Source: a gamma proteobacterium HdN1 (GTDB lineage: Bacteria > Pseudomonadota > Gammaproteobacteria > Pseudomonadales > Ketobacteraceae). Taken from it: a stretch of DNA of 64,000 nt. Position 1 is the first letter of the stretch, and each line of letters starts with the position of its first letter. Shown piece after piece: positions 1-9,236 of the stretch. A model generated the notes under the pieces. It worked only from the letters and a program-made list of their open reading frames with translations. It made no database searches and was not told the origin of the DNA. The translations under genes were made by a program, and so were the position numbers. The DNA is taken from the NCBI GenBank assembly GCA_000198515.1, contig FP929140.1, forward strand, positions 2,764,527-2,828,526, written 5' to 3'.

Positions 1-2138
1 GCTTTGAGCACAAGCTGGTTGACAGGGTTGTCTTCTACGACCAAGGCGCGTCGGCCAGCCGTAGTGGTGTGAATATCGGGTGCCGCTTGTGCGCTGACCT
101 CAGGTTTGTCGGTGTATTCTAGGTTCATGGAAAGCAAAAAGTCTGTGCCTTCCCCCACGGTGGAGCGATAGCGCAGATCGGCGCCCATGAGCCCAGCAAT
201 TTGCTTACAGACCGCCAAGCCGATGCCTAAACCACCTTGCCGCGTGTTGGTCGCGGTGAACTTTCGGAAACGATCGAATACGACGGTTTCCATTCCGTGC
301 GGGATTCCGATGCCGGTGTCGCGTACCGCAAATGCAAGCTGCACACGTCGGTTGGCAGTGTCGATAGAGTCTGCTGCAATGGTCAATTCAACCTTGCCAG
401 CTTGCGTGTACTTTACGGCATTGTCGACAAGGTTGGTTAAAATTTGCTGCAATCTGCGCCGATCTCCGAGTAAGTACGTGGGGATATCTGGATTGGTTTT
501 GATGCAGAAGCGGATTCCTTTCTGCCGCGCTAGCCGTTGATAGGTTTCCTGAATCGGTGCGAGAAGCGTTGGCAAATAAAACTGCTCGCGGTTGATTCTG
601 AACTCGTGCGAGCTTAGTTCTGTATAGCTAAGCACGCTCTCAATCAAATTCATGAGGTGGTGGGCCGCATCGCCTGCATTGGCCAAAAAGTCATTGCGCC
701 GCGAACCGTTGGTGGCCGTGGCGGCTTCCAGCAGACAGTTGATTACGCCATTCATGGGGGTGCGCATTTCATGGCTCACCGTTGCCAAGAACTCGTCTTT
801 GATACGGTTGCTATCCATGAGAGCACGATTGACTGCTTGCAGGGCAATTTTGTAATTGTGTTCGCTGCGCGTTCGAGCTTTTTCGGCGGTATAAACACGA
901 TCTGCCAGAAGAATTGATAATAGCGCGATTTCAAGTGCAGAACCGATCAATAATGCGTTGCTTGTCAATAGGTTGACAGGGATAACCCCAACGGTCACAC
1001 CGGCCAATACGAGTGTGCTTGCGAGGAAGGCAGTCCAAGCCGCGAGAAAAAGCTGCGAGGATCGGTGGCCGCGATACGCATTCACACCACTGACCGCCAC
1101 TAGCGCAATCGCCTCAAAGGCCGACGCGAGAGTAGCTAGGAGCAAGGTCGGTGTATATGGCAGGATAAAACATGCGATTGCGCCAAGGACAAAAAAGGCA
1201 ATTACGGGTTTCGAAAACCGATCCACCGTAGGCAAGGTTTTCTTCAGATCCAGAACGTCACGAGCAAAAAGAGCCGCAAATAGCCCAATAAAAAATACCA
1301 TCAGGACAATCGCATATTGGTTAAACCACGGAAATGGCCTCCAAATGTACTGAAACCCAATGCCAAAATAAGCCGCCTGAAACACTGCCATCGAACCGAT
1401 GTAGCAAAGGTAGGCAAGGAAGGCCCGATTGCGCAGCCAGACGAAAAACAGCAGGTTGAACAGAAAAATTAGCAGCACCATACCGAAGTACGCGCCGAGT
1501 ACGCCTAACTGAACGCGGGTGTGTTCTGAAAATACTTCGTGCTCCCACACGACCAACGGTATTCGCATGGAGCCTGTGGAGCTTACGCGAAGGTAGAGGG
1601 TGATCGGCGGGCCTGTCGCCATTTGCCGATCAGCCACCGTGTGTTCATCGCCCACAACTTGATCTTCGGGAAGTTGGATGGGAAATACTGGAGCGTAGTG
1701 TTGTATAGGGCGAGAGTCAAAAGGAAGGGCATCCCCAGCTTGGTAGTGTAGGGTGCGGCCATCGGGTAGGGGTTGGTAAAACTGAAGATTGTCTAAGGGC
1801 GGGTAGGGAACTTCCAGCAGGTATTGGCGGCGTTCGGCGCTGTACGTTGTTTGTGGCGGAAAGCGAAGGGCCAACTTTACCCAAAAAGTGCTGCGCTGAA
1901 TCCCGTGGCTGGCATTCTGCCCAAGCCCGAGGCGAAAACGTGCTTGGGTTTCTGGTTGAAGGACATCACTGAGCGTGAGCTTCCCCGTTGCGTCTTCGAG
2001 AAACCAAGCGCGATCATCTACAGTAGTTTTATCTGCGTTGAGCAAGATGGCGTTTTCAGGCGTCGCCAAAGGCGTCGCGCTCACCAGCGAAGCAGCGAGC
2101 CATCCTAGCCAAAATATGATTAAAATCAAAGACTTCAT
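1..2138 (-). CDS. 7TMR-DISM hybrid sensor histidine kinase (3' end beyond window)
   Basis: I translated this by hand on the minus strand from the ATG at 2136-2138; the frame stays open to base 1, so the C-terminus is missing. Order seen: a signal peptide, an extracytoplasmic 7TMR-DISMED2-like beta domain, about seven hydrophobic helices (7TMR-DISM), a HisKA dimerisation segment with the H-box SHEMRTPMNG (bases about 750-780), an HATPase_c domain with DTGIGI and GLGIGL motifs, and the start of a receiver domain (LVVEDNPVNQ). Known family role: a membrane sensor that autophosphorylates and relays to an internal receiver. The ligand cannot be told. No partner response regulator is visible; it would lie to the left or elsewhere. 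Confidence 0.88.
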   Translation of the reverse strand, partial: MKSLILIIFWLGWLAASLVSATPLATPENAILLNADKTTVDDRAWFLEDATGKLTLSDVLQPETQARFRLGLGQNASHGIQRSTFWVKLALRFPPQTTYSAERRQYLLEVPYPPLDNLQFYQPLPDGRTLHYQAGDALPFDSRPIQHYAPVFPIQLPEDQVVGDEHTVADRQMATGPPITLYLRVSSTGSMRIPLVVWEHEVFSEHTRVQLGVLGAYFGMVLLIFLFNLLFFVWLRNRAFLAYLCYIGSMAVFQAAYFGIGFQYIWRPFPWFNQYAIVLMVFFIGLFAALFARDVLDLKKTLPTVDRFSKPVIAFFVLGAIACFILPYTPTLLLATLASAFEAIALVAVSGVNAYRGHRSSQLFLAAWTAFLASTLVLAGVTVGVIPVNLLTSNALLIGSALEIALLSILLADRVYTAEKARTRSEHNYKIALQAVNRALMDSNRIKDEFLATVSHEMRTPMNGVINCLLEAATATNGSRRNDFLANAGDAAHHLMNLIESVLSYTELSSHEFRINREQFYLPTLLAPIQETYQRLARQKGIRFCIKTNPDIPTYLLGDRRRLQQILTNLVDNAVKYTQAGKVELTIAADSIDTANRRVQLAFAVRDTGIGIPHGMETVVFDRFRKFTATNTRQGGLGIGLAVCKQIAGLMGADLRYRSTVGEGTDFLLSMNLEYTDKPEVSAQAAPDIHTTTAGRRALVVEDNPVNQLVLK

Positions 2139-2244
2139 CCGCCTGCCAATACCCCGCTGCGAAGCGCCTCAGTATTGAGTGAAGTGTAGCAGCAGAATAC
2201 TGAACAGCAGGCGAGATTCTTCAGGCGAGCACCTGCATTTCGCT

Positions 2245-2799
2245 TTAGAACCGAAGCCCACGCTGTGGAAAACCGCGTATATCCTCAACGTGAACGGGAA
2301 ACTCTCCGTGTTTCCGATCTTGGAAGTAGTGGCTCAAGGTACGTTGAATGGTGGGAAAGGCAAGCTCTCCCCAAGGAATGTCATCTTCCAAGAATAGCTT
2401 GGTATCGAGTGATTCTGTTCCTACACCAAATACTTCGCCGACCAGTTGAGCACGAAAGAACATATACACTTGGCTGATGTGGGGCAGATTAAATACCGTA
2501 TACAGCCCTTGAACGTCCACATTTGCGAGTGCTTCTTCTTGCGTTTCGCGAGATGCGGCTTCTAGCGTAGTTTCGCCGTTTTCCATGAAGCCAGCGGGCA
2601 GCGTCCAAAAACCCTTACGCGGTTCAATGGCGCGTCGGCACAGGAGGATTCTGGATTCATGTGTGGTGAGCGTTCCCGCAACGATGCGCGGGTTCTGGTA
2701 GTGAATGTGCCCGCACCTCGTGCAGACCATGCGTTCGCGGTTGTCACCGTCTGGGATGAGCAGGTGGAGCGGGCCACCGCACTCGCAGCAAAATTTCAT
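2245..2799 (-). CDS. Nudix hydrolase with N-terminal zinc ribbon
   Basis: This is a 184-residue protein. Cys4/Cys7 and Cys26/Cys29 form a zinc ribbon, followed by a Nudix fold with the box starting at Gly70 (E76, R84-E85, E88-E89). The usual Gly near the box end is Leu, which is common in the zinc-ribbon, ADP-ribose/NADH pyrophosphatase-like branch. It probably hydrolyses a nucleoside diphosphate derivative in the cytoplasm; the substrate cannot be read from sequence. It stands upstream of the sensor kinase on the same strand with a gap of about 105 bases, so cotranscription is possible. Confidence 0.82.
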   Translation of the reverse strand: MKFCCECGGPLHLLIPDGDNRERMVCTRCGHIHYQNPRIVAGTLTTHESRILLCRRAIEPRKGFWTLPAGFMENGETTLEAASRETQEEALANVDVQGLYTVFNLPHISQVYMFFRAQLVGEVFGVGTESLDTKLFLEDDIPWGELAFPTIQRTLSHYFQDRKHGEFPVHVEDIRGFPQRGLRF

Positions 2800-2838
2800 G
2801 CTTCACTGATCTCCTGTGATGCCAAGAGAGCAGTATAC

Positions 2839-2867
2839 CGCGAGCAAGTGGGGGATGCTTGCTCGCG
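2839..2867. repeat. Perfect 10-bp inverted repeat between genes
   Basis: CGCGAGCAAG at 2839-2848 is answered by CTTGCTCGCG at 2858-2867 around a 9-base loop. No T-run follows on either strand, so it is not a classical terminator. It lies between two minus-strand genes, after DUF3135 and before the Nudix gene. Its CGCGAGCA core recurs in the palindrome at 4969-4988, which suggests a dispersed REP-like element. Confidence 0.6.
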
Positions 2868-2879
2868 CTAGGTTGGCGG

Positions 2880-3257
2880 TTACGCTTTTTTGCGGAACTG
2901 TAGTACTTTCGCTGCGGATTCCGTGGCTGCCGGCCGTGCTTCGCTGGGTGCGCTGCTTACTACACGCAGCGGCTTCCCGCTTGCATCGTGGCCTGCCGCT
3001 TCGCTTAACGCATGACGAAGCTGATCAAAGCTATCGTGCATCATGCCAGAAATTGCGATGCAGGCCGCCATCGGGCTTTTGGCGCGGCGCCGCTCCATGT
3101 CAACGCGGAACTGTAGGCCACGCAATTTGCGGCGCAGCGCAACCGGCGCTTCTTGTATCAATTGCTCGCATAGCTGGATGCGTAGGGCTTCTAGGCCTTC
3201 AGGGTCGTTCACGGCCAGTTCCCGGAGTGCTTCAAAATCTGGTAATTCGTAATGCAT
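2880..3257 (-). CDS. DUF3135 family protein
   Basis: This is a small cytoplasmic protein of about 125 residues without membrane segments. The conserved pattern (acidic start with LPDFEALRELA, then LRGLQFRVDMERRRAKSP, then an amphipathic stretch with HDSF) matches the DUF3135 family of gammaproteobacteria, which has no known function. I chose the ATG at 3255-3257 because GAGGTGAT lies just upstream; a longer reading to 3329 has no such site. The C-terminus is Ala/Ser-rich and probably disordered. Confidence 0.75.
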   Translation of the reverse strand: MHYELPDFEALRELAVNDPEGLEALRIQLCEQLIQEAPVALRRKLRGLQFRVDMERRRAKSPMAACIAISGMMHDSFDQLRHALSEAAGHDASGKPLRVVSSAPSEARPAATESAAKVLQFRKKA

Positions 3258-3639
3258 GGCGATCACCTCTTGCTGATGGTACATACAACCCACCGAAGAC
3301 TTCGACAATCCGATTCTTCTTGCGCCCATTCAGAGCGGCTAGAAAAAAGTCCCACGGACAGCTTGCGTAACTTGATTCCTATACTACAGGGGAGAATTAA
3401 AAAAGGCAGACTTGACGATTTGCTGGTTTTCTGGTCAACACGGTGTTTGCCTTCGGCAGTTTGAATTTTTTTTCGAAAAACCGTTGTATACCAATAACAT
3501 ATCTGAATTTTGAGAGACTGTTTTGTCTGGTTATAGTTTTGTTACGGAGCGTTTTGGCTCGAACCGTTTTGTTGCGAAAGAGCGCAAAGCGAGTGAAGGC
3601 GGTATACTGCGACGAGGGTTAAAATAAGGCGTTTATTTG
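3258..3639. other. AT-richer intergenic region between divergent genes
   Basis: This 380-base gap separates DUF3135 (leftward) from the CoA-type Nudix gene (rightward). It is clearly more AT-rich than the genes beside it and contains TATACT hexamers near 3379 and 3612, the latter suitably placed as a -10 element for the rightward gene. I see no convincing small gene or RNA. Confidence 0.5.
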
Positions 3640-4266
3640 GTGAAGTCAGGGTTTAGTAAGTCAAAAGTCGTAAATGAGAAATTGCTCTCCAAATTGCGAG
3701 CTGCGTTTCCTGCGCCTTTGGATGGGCGCATTGCGCAAGCGGGGCAGGCAGCGGTGCTGATCGGCCTGCGTGAACCTGATGGCGATATCATCCTCACTCG
3801 CCGCGCCGCGCATCTTAAAAACCATGCAGGAGAAGTGGCGTTTCCTGGTGGCAAAGTAGAGCCCGCAGATCAAACGCTTGCAGCAACAGCACTGCGTGAA
3901 ACCCGTGAAGAAATTGGCTTGCCCGCGAGTGCGGTTCAGATCGTCGGGTCGATGCCCCCGCGCCAATCACGCTTTGGTCTGGATGTGATACCTTTTGTAG
4001 GGCTGGTCGCGAAGGATGCCGTTGTCACGCCGAATCTGGAGGAGTTGGACTCGATCTTTCAGGTGCCAATGCAGTTTTTTCTGGAGACGCAGCCCAGAAT
4101 GGAGCACGAGGTTCAGTACCTAAAACAGAAGTGGCTGTTTCCTGGATTCTATTGGCAAGATCAGGTCATATGGGGCTTGACGGCGTATTTTATTGTTGAG
4201 CTGATGGCGCATGTTTTTGATGCGCAAATTCCGTGGCCTACGCCGCGTTTAATCGAAAAGGGATAA
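3640..4266 (+). CDS. nudL: CoA pyrophosphatase-type Nudix hydrolase
   Basis: A protein of about 208 residues. The UPF0035/CoA signature before the Nudix box (LTRRAAHLKNHAGEVAFPGGK) and the box itself (ETREEIGL) mark the NudL/YeaB group, known to cleave CoA and its oxidised forms to 4'-phosphopantetheine and 3',5'-ADP. I favour the GTG at 3640, preceded by AAGG about ten bases upstream; a TTG one codon earlier is also possible. It lies 9 bases before the carbonic anhydrase-like gene, so the two are probably one transcript. Confidence 0.88.
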   Translation: MKSGFSKSKVVNEKLLSKLRAAFPAPLDGRIAQAGQAAVLIGLREPDGDIILTRRAAHLKNHAGEVAFPGGKVEPADQTLAATALRETREEIGLPASAVQIVGSMPPRQSRFGLDVIPFVGLVAKDAVVTPNLEELDSIFQVPMQFFLETQPRMEHEVQYLKQKWLFPGFYWQDQVIWGLTAYFIVELMAHVFDAQIPWPTPRLIEKG

Positions 4267-4275
4267 GAGGTCAGA

Positions 4276-4815
4276 ATGATTTACAAGCTAGGCGATAAAA
4301 AAGTTGAACTGCGCGGTGAAAACCACTTTATCGCAGAAAACGCAACGGTCATTGGATCTGTAATCTTAGAAAACAACACCAGCATATGGTTTAACGTCGT
4401 CATTCGCGGCGATAACGATCCGATCCATATCGGCGAAGGCACCAATATACAAGATGGTAGCGTCCTGCACACCGATGCGGGAATTCCGATGAATATCGGC
4501 AAAAATGTCACAGTTGGCCATAAAGTAATGCTTCACGGCTGCGAAATTGGCGATAACACCTTGATTGGCATTAACGCCGTGGTGCTCAATCGCGCAAAGA
4601 TTGGCAAAAACTGCATCATTGGCGCGAATGCCTTGATCCCCGAAGGCAAGGAAATTCCAGATAATTCCATGGTGTTGGGCTCCCCAGGCAAAGTCGTAAA
4701 GACTTTGAGCGAAGGCCATATCATGGCGATCAAAATGAGCGGGATGCACTACGTCGAGAACGGCAGGCGCTACCAAGCAGAACTTACGCCCGATGAGCGC
4801 TTTCAGGGAAACTGA
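4276..4815 (+). CDS. Gamma-carbonic anhydrase family protein (YrdA-like)
   Basis: 179 residues made almost wholly of left-handed beta-helix hexapeptide turns (for example [14 protein letters not shown] and [16 protein letters not shown]). Histidines in HTDAG and [12 protein letters not shown] fit the zinc site of gamma-class carbonic anhydrase homologues. Known relatives are trimers; many show no measurable carbonic anhydrase activity, so the function is an inference. It follows nudL by 9 bases and is followed after 3 bases by the DUF1289 gene, suggesting a three-gene operon. Confidence 0.88.
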   Translation: MIYKLGDKKVELRGENHFIAENATVIGSVILENNTSIWFNVVIRGDNDPIHIGEGTNIQDGSVLHTDAGIPMNIGKNVTVGHKVMLHGCEIGDNTLIGINAVVLNRAKIGKNCIIGANALIPEGKEIPDNSMVLGSPGKVVKTLSEGHIMAIKMSGMHYVENGRRYQAELTPDERFQGN

Positions 4816-4818
4816 GCG

Positions 4819-5013
4819 ATGACAGAAAAGCGTACCGAAAACGTCCCCTCGCCTTGTGTAAGTATCTGTGCTTTGGATGAAAACGATATTTGCATCGGTT
4901 GCAGTCGCAGCGGCCGCGAGATTAGCGACTGGGGGAAGTACGATAACGATACGAAGCGGGAGGTCCTTGCGCGAGCAGTTGCTCGCGCGAGCGCGGATTT
5001 GCTGAAGCCCTGA
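4819..5013 (+). CDS. DUF1289 family small cysteine protein
   Basis: 64 residues with the DUF1289 pattern PSPCVSICALDENDICIGCSRSGREISDW: four cysteines in a CxxxC...CxxC layout that could hold a metal or Fe-S cluster. Function unknown; homologues often sit beside housekeeping genes. It is the last gene of the nudL-carbonic anhydrase cluster. Its 3' end carries a perfect GC-rich palindrome (4969-4988) that encodes the Ala/Arg-rich stretch near the C-terminus, as if a repeat had been absorbed into the reading frame. Confidence 0.82.
   Translation: MTEKRTENVPSPCVSICALDENDICIGCSRSGREISDWGKYDNDTKREVLARAVARASADLLKP
4969..4988. repeat. Perfect 9-bp-arm palindrome inside DUF1289 gene
   Basis: GCGCGAGCA at 4969-4977, two bases, then TGCTCGCGC at 4980-4988. 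The CGCGAGCA core is the same as in the inverted repeat at 2839-2867. It is translated as part of the DUF1289 protein. Confidence 0.6.
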
Positions 5014-5076
5014 CGCGCTACGCTTGCTGCTTGCACGGTAAGTCGAGGAGTGCGGCTGGCGGAACAAGGTGGGGCC

Positions 5077-6369
5077 TTAATGTTTGTCTTTTGCCGCCGT
5101 TTTGAGCGCTTTTTTGGAGATCGGTAGAATTCGCGCCGTTTTGACCAGATTGTCTTTCACTTCCATCGTTTCAATAATGTACTTGCCCACCTTGATACAG
5201 GTGTTGCCCTCGGGGATCGTTTCTAGGCGCTCCACGATCAGTCCATTCAGAGTACGCGGCCCGTCGGTAGGAAGTGACCATTTCATTTGTCGGTTCAGGT
5301 CGCGCATCATGGCGCCGCCGTCTACGATAAATGAACCGTCGCTTTGCGGTTGAACATCATGTGCTTGTGCGTTTGCGTCGGTTGTAAACTCGCCAACGAT
5401 TTCTTCAAGAATATCCTCTAGCGTCACGATGCCGAGCATGTTGCCATATTCGTCTACTACAAAACCCAACCGTCGGCGGCCTTGCTGGAACTGGATTAGC
5501 TGCTTGTGTAAGGGTGTGCCTTCCGGCACATAGTACGGCTCGACCACATATTGCAGGATTGAGGATTTGTCGATCTTATCCTGCATCAGCAAGCGACTGA
5601 TGCGTTTGAGATGCAAAACGCCCACCGGGTTGTTGATATTGTTGCGATACACCACAAGGCGTGTGTGTTGTGAAGCGCGAAGCTGCGCCACGATATCCTC
5701 AAGATCGTCTTCGATGTCGATGCCTGCCACCTCCGGCTTGGGCACCATAATGTCATCCACCGTCACATCTTCCAAATCCAGAATCCCCATCAGCATGGAG
5801 CGGTGGTGGCGCGAGATTGTGCTGCCTGCCTCGTTGACGATGGTGCGCAATTCTTCGCGGCTGAGTGTGTCGCCGGACTGGGCTTGCGCATCAACGCCCA
5901 CAAGTTTTAGCAGCCCATTGCAAATCACATTCAATAGCCATACCAAAGGCAGCATGAGCTTCATAAACGGCAGCATGAGCAGTGAGGCGGGGAACGCCAC
6001 CCGCTCTGGGTGTAGTGCGCCATAGGTTTTGGGGATGACTTCACCGAAAATTAAAAGCACAAAAGTCAAAAGCCCGGTAGCCAACGCAAGCCCAGTGTCC
6101 CCGCCCAAACGCAAGCCAATGATGGTTGCAATGGAGGATGCGCTGATGTTCACTAAATTGTTGCCGACGAGGAGTGCGCTCAACAAACGATCAGGGCGCT
6201 CCAGCATACGTTGTGCACGCTGCGCTCCCTTGTGATTGCTTTTGGCAAGGTGTTTCAGGCGGTAGCGGTTTAGTGTCATCAGGCCCGTTTCGGAGCCGGA
6301 GAAAAAAGCGGAGCAGCACAGCAAGATAAAAAGCGTACCCACGAGAATGGGTATCGGGATGTGGTCCAC
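5077..6369 (-). CDS. CNNM/CorB family transporter with CBS pair
   Basis: 430 residues: an N-terminal DUF21/CNNM membrane domain (about four hydrophobic helices, residues 1-160, with FSGSETG and NNLVN motifs), then two CBS domains (about 200-330), then a CorC_HlyC C-terminal domain. Relatives (CorB/YfjD, CNNM) are linked to Mg2+ or Co2+ efflux across the inner membrane. The start is GTG at 6367-6369. Gene order with ypjD and ffh matches E. coli yfjD-ypjD-ffh, supporting orthology. The start lies about 10 bases after the end of ypjD, so both are probably cotranscribed. Confidence 0.88.
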   Translation of the reverse strand: MDHIPIPILVGTLFILLCCSAFFSGSETGLMTLNRYRLKHLAKSNHKGAQRAQRMLERPDRLLSALLVGNNLVNISASSIATIIGLRLGGDTGLALATGLLTFVLLIFGEVIPKTYGALHPERVAFPASLLMLPFMKLMLPLVWLLNVICNGLLKLVGVDAQAQSGDTLSREELRTIVNEAGSTISRHHRSMLMGILDLEDVTVDDIMVPKPEVAGIDIEDDLEDIVAQLRASQHTRLVVYRNNINNPVGVLHLKRISRLLMQDKIDKSSILQYVVEPYYVPEGTPLHKQLIQFQQGRRRLGFVVDEYGNMLGIVTLEDILEEIVGEFTTDANAQAHDVQPQSDGSFIVDGGAMMRDLNRQMKWSLPTDGPRTLNGLIVERLETIPEGNTCIKVGKYIIETMEVKDNLVKTARILPISKKALKTAAKDKH

Positions 6370-6379
6370 GTGGGGTTCT

Positions 6380-7189
6380 CTAGTGTTGAATAATCATTTG
6401 TAAAACAATGGCCGAGCCGAAGTAGGCAAGGATCAAAAGAACAAAACCGCCGAGCGTCCAGCGTACAGCGGTCTGCCCTCGCCAGCCCCAGAGCCAGCGC
6501 CCCAGCAGCAGGGTTTCCAGTACCACCCAAGAGGCGATGGTTAGCACGGTTTTGTGCACAAGATGCTGGGCAAAGAGATCGTCAACGTACAAAAAGCCGG
6601 TAATCATGGAGATCGTCAGCATCAGGCAACCGGCAGCGACCAGATCAAAGAGCATGGTTTCCATCGTCTGAAGCGGCGGCAGCAAGCGCAGGAGTGGCAG
6701 AAGACCGCGATTTTTCAGGTAGCGATTTTGCAAATAGAGCAATACGGCTTGGGAGCCAGCGAGTGTAATCAGCGTGTTGGCGGTGATCGACAGCACGATA
6801 TGCGCGATCATTCCACTGGAGAGATGGGTGACAGGTGGCGTACTGTCGGAACCAAAAGTTGAAAAGCCGATCGCGATTGCGCCTAACAGCCACGTAGGGG
6901 CCACAAGCGCATCCATACGATGAAACCACGACATGATCGTTGCGGTGCAGGTGGCGACAAATGCAAAAAGCGCAGCCGCTGCGACAACGCCTAACTGGAC
7001 GCCGTCTGGGCGAAAAACTTGCTGGTGAATATTGATGCCATGCACCAGTAGTGTCGCCGCACCAAGGATCCGCATCGTGCTCATCGCAATAAGCGGCTTG
7101 CCTCGCAGCATTTGCACGAGCGCGTAGGTTAGAAAGGTGTAGCCCAGACACGCGATCAGGGCTGAAAGATGTACCGCACTGGTGATCAT
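6380..7189 (-). CDS. ypjD: YpjD-like membrane protein (CcsA/cytochrome c assembly family)
   Basis: About 269 residues, almost all hydrophobic, with eight or so membrane helices and conserved histidines typical of the CcsA/ResC-like family. The E. coli homologue YpjD is an inner membrane protein of unclear role; a heme-handling function is only suggested by the family. I prefer the ATG at 7187-7189; a TTG three codons upstream has no ribosome site. It is divergent from ffh. Confidence 0.85.
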   Translation of the reverse strand: MITSAVHLSALIACLGYTFLTYALVQMLRGKPLIAMSTMRILGAATLLVHGINIHQQVFRPDGVQLGVVAAAALFAFVATCTATIMSWFHRMDALVAPTWLLGAIAIGFSTFGSDSTPPVTHLSSGMIAHIVLSITANTLITLAGSQAVLLYLQNRYLKNRGLLPLLRLLPPLQTMETMLFDLVAAGCLMLTISMITGFLYVDDLFAQHLVHKTVLTIASWVVLETLLLGRWLWGWRGQTAVRWTLGGFVLLILAYFGSAIVLQMIIQH

Positions 7190-7306
7190 GAGATCCAAAG
7201 GGCTGCAACTAGGGCTGAACTAACGATTTTCGCACAAGCATCACGCTTATAAAACCATTTTGTCCTAAGTACAAAAACGGTGAGTGAGAAATCAGCGGCT
7301 TGCAGG

Positions 7307-7312
7307 TATAAT
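7307..7312 (+). promoter_or_regulatory. Probable -10 box for ffh
   Basis: A perfect TATAAT lies 30 bases before the ffh start. The region 17 bases upstream (about 7284-7289) matches the -35 consensus poorly, so the call rests on the -10 hexamer and its position. Confidence 0.5.
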
Positions 7313-7341
7313 CTGCCGTTCGCTGAAATGGGGCTTAACGC

Positions 7342-8736
7342 ATGTTTGAGAATCTCTCTGAACGGATTTCTTCCTCGCTTCGTCATCTCTCTGGCAAAGC
7401 CAAGCTGACGGAAGACAACATTAAAGACACGCTGCGCGAAGTGCGGATGGCGCTATTGGAAGCCGACGTTGCGCTGCCGGTCGTAAAAGACTTTATTGAG
7501 CAGGTAAAAGAGCGCGCGATTGGCCAAGAGGTGATGAAAAGCCTCTCACCAGACCAAGCCTTCATCAAGATCGTCAACGAACAGTTGATACACGTGATGG
7601 GCGACGCAAACGACGAGCTCAACTTGGCTTGTCAGCCGCCGGCGGTAATTCTGATGGCAGGCTTGCAGGGCGCAGGTAAAACCACCACGGTTGCCAAACT
7701 TGCCGCCTTTTTGATTGGCCGGCAGAAGAAAAAGGTTATGGTGGCGAGTGCTGACGTATACCGGCCTGCGGCGATCAAGCAGCTGGAAACGCTGGCGGAT
7801 GCGGTGGGTGCCCAGTTTTTCCCAAGCACCATTGAGCAAGACCCCGTAGATATTGCGAGTGCCGCCATTGAGCAGGCCCGCAAAAAGTTCATGGACATCG
7901 TCATCATCGACACCGCTGGACGGCTGGCGGTGGATCAAGAAATGATGGACGAAATTCGCCGCCTGCACGCGGCGATTACGCCAATCGAAACCTTGTTTGT
8001 CGTAGACGCCATGACCGGCCAAGACGCAGCCAATACGGCGCGCGCATTCGGTGAGGCGCTACCGCTGACGGGGGTTGTGCTCACCAAGACCGATGGCGAT
8101 GCGCGCGGCGGCGCTGCGCTTTCAGTGCGTGCCATTACCGGTAAACCGATCAAATTTATCGGTGTCGGGGAAAAAACCGATGCGCTTGAGCCTTTCTATC
8201 CAGACCGGATTGCTTCGCGCATCTTGGGGATGGGTGACATCCTTACGTTGGTCGAAGAGGCTGAGCGCAAGCTAGATAAGAGCAAAGCCGATAAGCTCGC
8301 CAAAAAAATTCAGAAGGGACGCGGTTTTGACCTTGAAGATTTGCTCGACCAGTTCCAGCAAATGAAGAACATGGGCGGCATCGCAAGCTTGCTCGACAAG
8401 CTTCCTGGTATGGGCGGTTTGGCGCAGGCGGCGCAGTCACAGGTAAACGATAAGTCCATCGCTCATATGGAAGCGGTAATTCTCTCGATGACTTTACAGG
8501 AGCGTCGCTTTCCAGATCGAATCAACCCATCGCGCAAGCGCCGCATCGCGGCCGGAAGCGGCTTGGAAGTACAAGACGTCAACCGCCTGCTCAAGCAATA
8601 CCAGCAAATGCAAAAAATGATGAAAAAGGTCACGAGCAAAGGCGGCATGAAGGCGATGATGCGCGGGATGAAAGGCATGATGGGCCCAGGCGGAATGCCG
8701 CCCGGCGGTGGTATGCCCCCTTTGGGCCGCCGGTAG
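7342..8736 (+). CDS. ffh: Signal recognition particle protein Ffh
   Basis: 464 residues, full length for the family. N domain (1-95), GTPase G domain with P-loop GLQGAGKTT (107-115), DTAGR, TKTDGDARGG and the RILGMGD closing loop, then the Met-rich M domain ending in a run of GGM/PPGG repeats. It binds signal peptides and 4.5S RNA and delivers ribosomes to FtsY at the inner membrane. It heads the ffh-rpsP-rimM-trmD-rplS block in the usual order. Confidence 0.98.
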   Translation: MFENLSERISSSLRHLSGKAKLTEDNIKDTLREVRMALLEADVALPVVKDFIEQVKERAIGQEVMKSLSPDQAFIKIVNEQLIHVMGDANDELNLACQPPAVILMAGLQGAGKTTTVAKLAAFLIGRQKKKVMVASADVYRPAAIKQLETLADAVGAQFFPSTIEQDPVDIASAAIEQARKKFMDIVIIDTAGRLAVDQEMMDEIRRLHAAITPIETLFVVDAMTGQDAANTARAFGEALPLTGVVLTKTDGDARGGAALSVRAITGKPIKFIGVGEKTDALEPFYPDRIASRILGMGDILTLVEEAERKLDKSKADKLAKKIQKGRGFDLEDLLDQFQQMKNMGGIASLLDKLPGMGGLAQAAQSQVNDKSIAHMEAVILSMTLQERRFPDRINPSRKRRIAAGSGLEVQDVNRLLKQYQQMQKMMKKVTSKGGMKAMMRGMKGMMGPGGMPPGGGMPPLGRR

Positions 8737-8901
8737 GAATGCACCAAGAAAGAAAGTAGGCCAAAAGCCTTTATCTGAGTGGCAACTTCTCGTACAATGT
8801 TGCGCCTCTGCGACTCGGCAGAATGTGTGAGCCCTGCTTGTCACAGCCTGTGCTAGTCAGTATTTTTAGTGAAAAGGTTTTTTAAGGAAAACAGCAAAAT
8901 C

Positions 8902-9150
8902 ATGGTAACCATTCGTCTCGCCCGTGGCGGCGCCAAAAAAAGACCGTTCTACCACCTCGTTGTTGCCGATTCGCGCAACGCAAACGGTGGCCGTTTCGTT
9001 GAACGTCTAGGCTACTTCAACCCGATCGCCAAGGGTGGCGAAAAGCGTTTTTCCATCAACCAAGAACGCGTAAGCTACTGGCTTTCGGTAGGCGCACAGC
9101 CTTCTGAGCGTGTGGCGTCCCTGCTCAAGAAAGAAACTGTATCTGCTTAA
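8902..9150 (+). CDS. rpsP: 30S ribosomal protein S16
   Basis: 82 residues starting [18 protein letters not shown], the standard S16 N-terminus. The ATG at 8902 is chosen for that reason and for the AAGGAAA about ten bases upstream; an upstream ATG at 8869 would add 11 unrelated residues. It binds 16S rRNA during small-subunit assembly. A TACAAT hexamer at 8793-8798 is a possible -10 element in the 165-base gap after ffh. Confidence 0.98.
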   Translation: MVTIRLARGGAKKRPFYHLVVADSRNANGGRFVERLGYFNPIAKGGEKRFSINQERVSYWLSVGAQPSERVASLLKKETVSA

Positions 9151-9236
9151 GGCGTTTGCGCTGAACGTGGGGCAGTAAAATTGCCGCGCCTAAGCGGAAC
9201 TCAAGCAGCAGATGCAGAATGAAATGAGGCAGCCCG

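Noticed and set aside
2839-2867. Terminator for DUF3135
   Set aside because: Strong stem but no T-run on the relevant strand; listed as a repeat instead.
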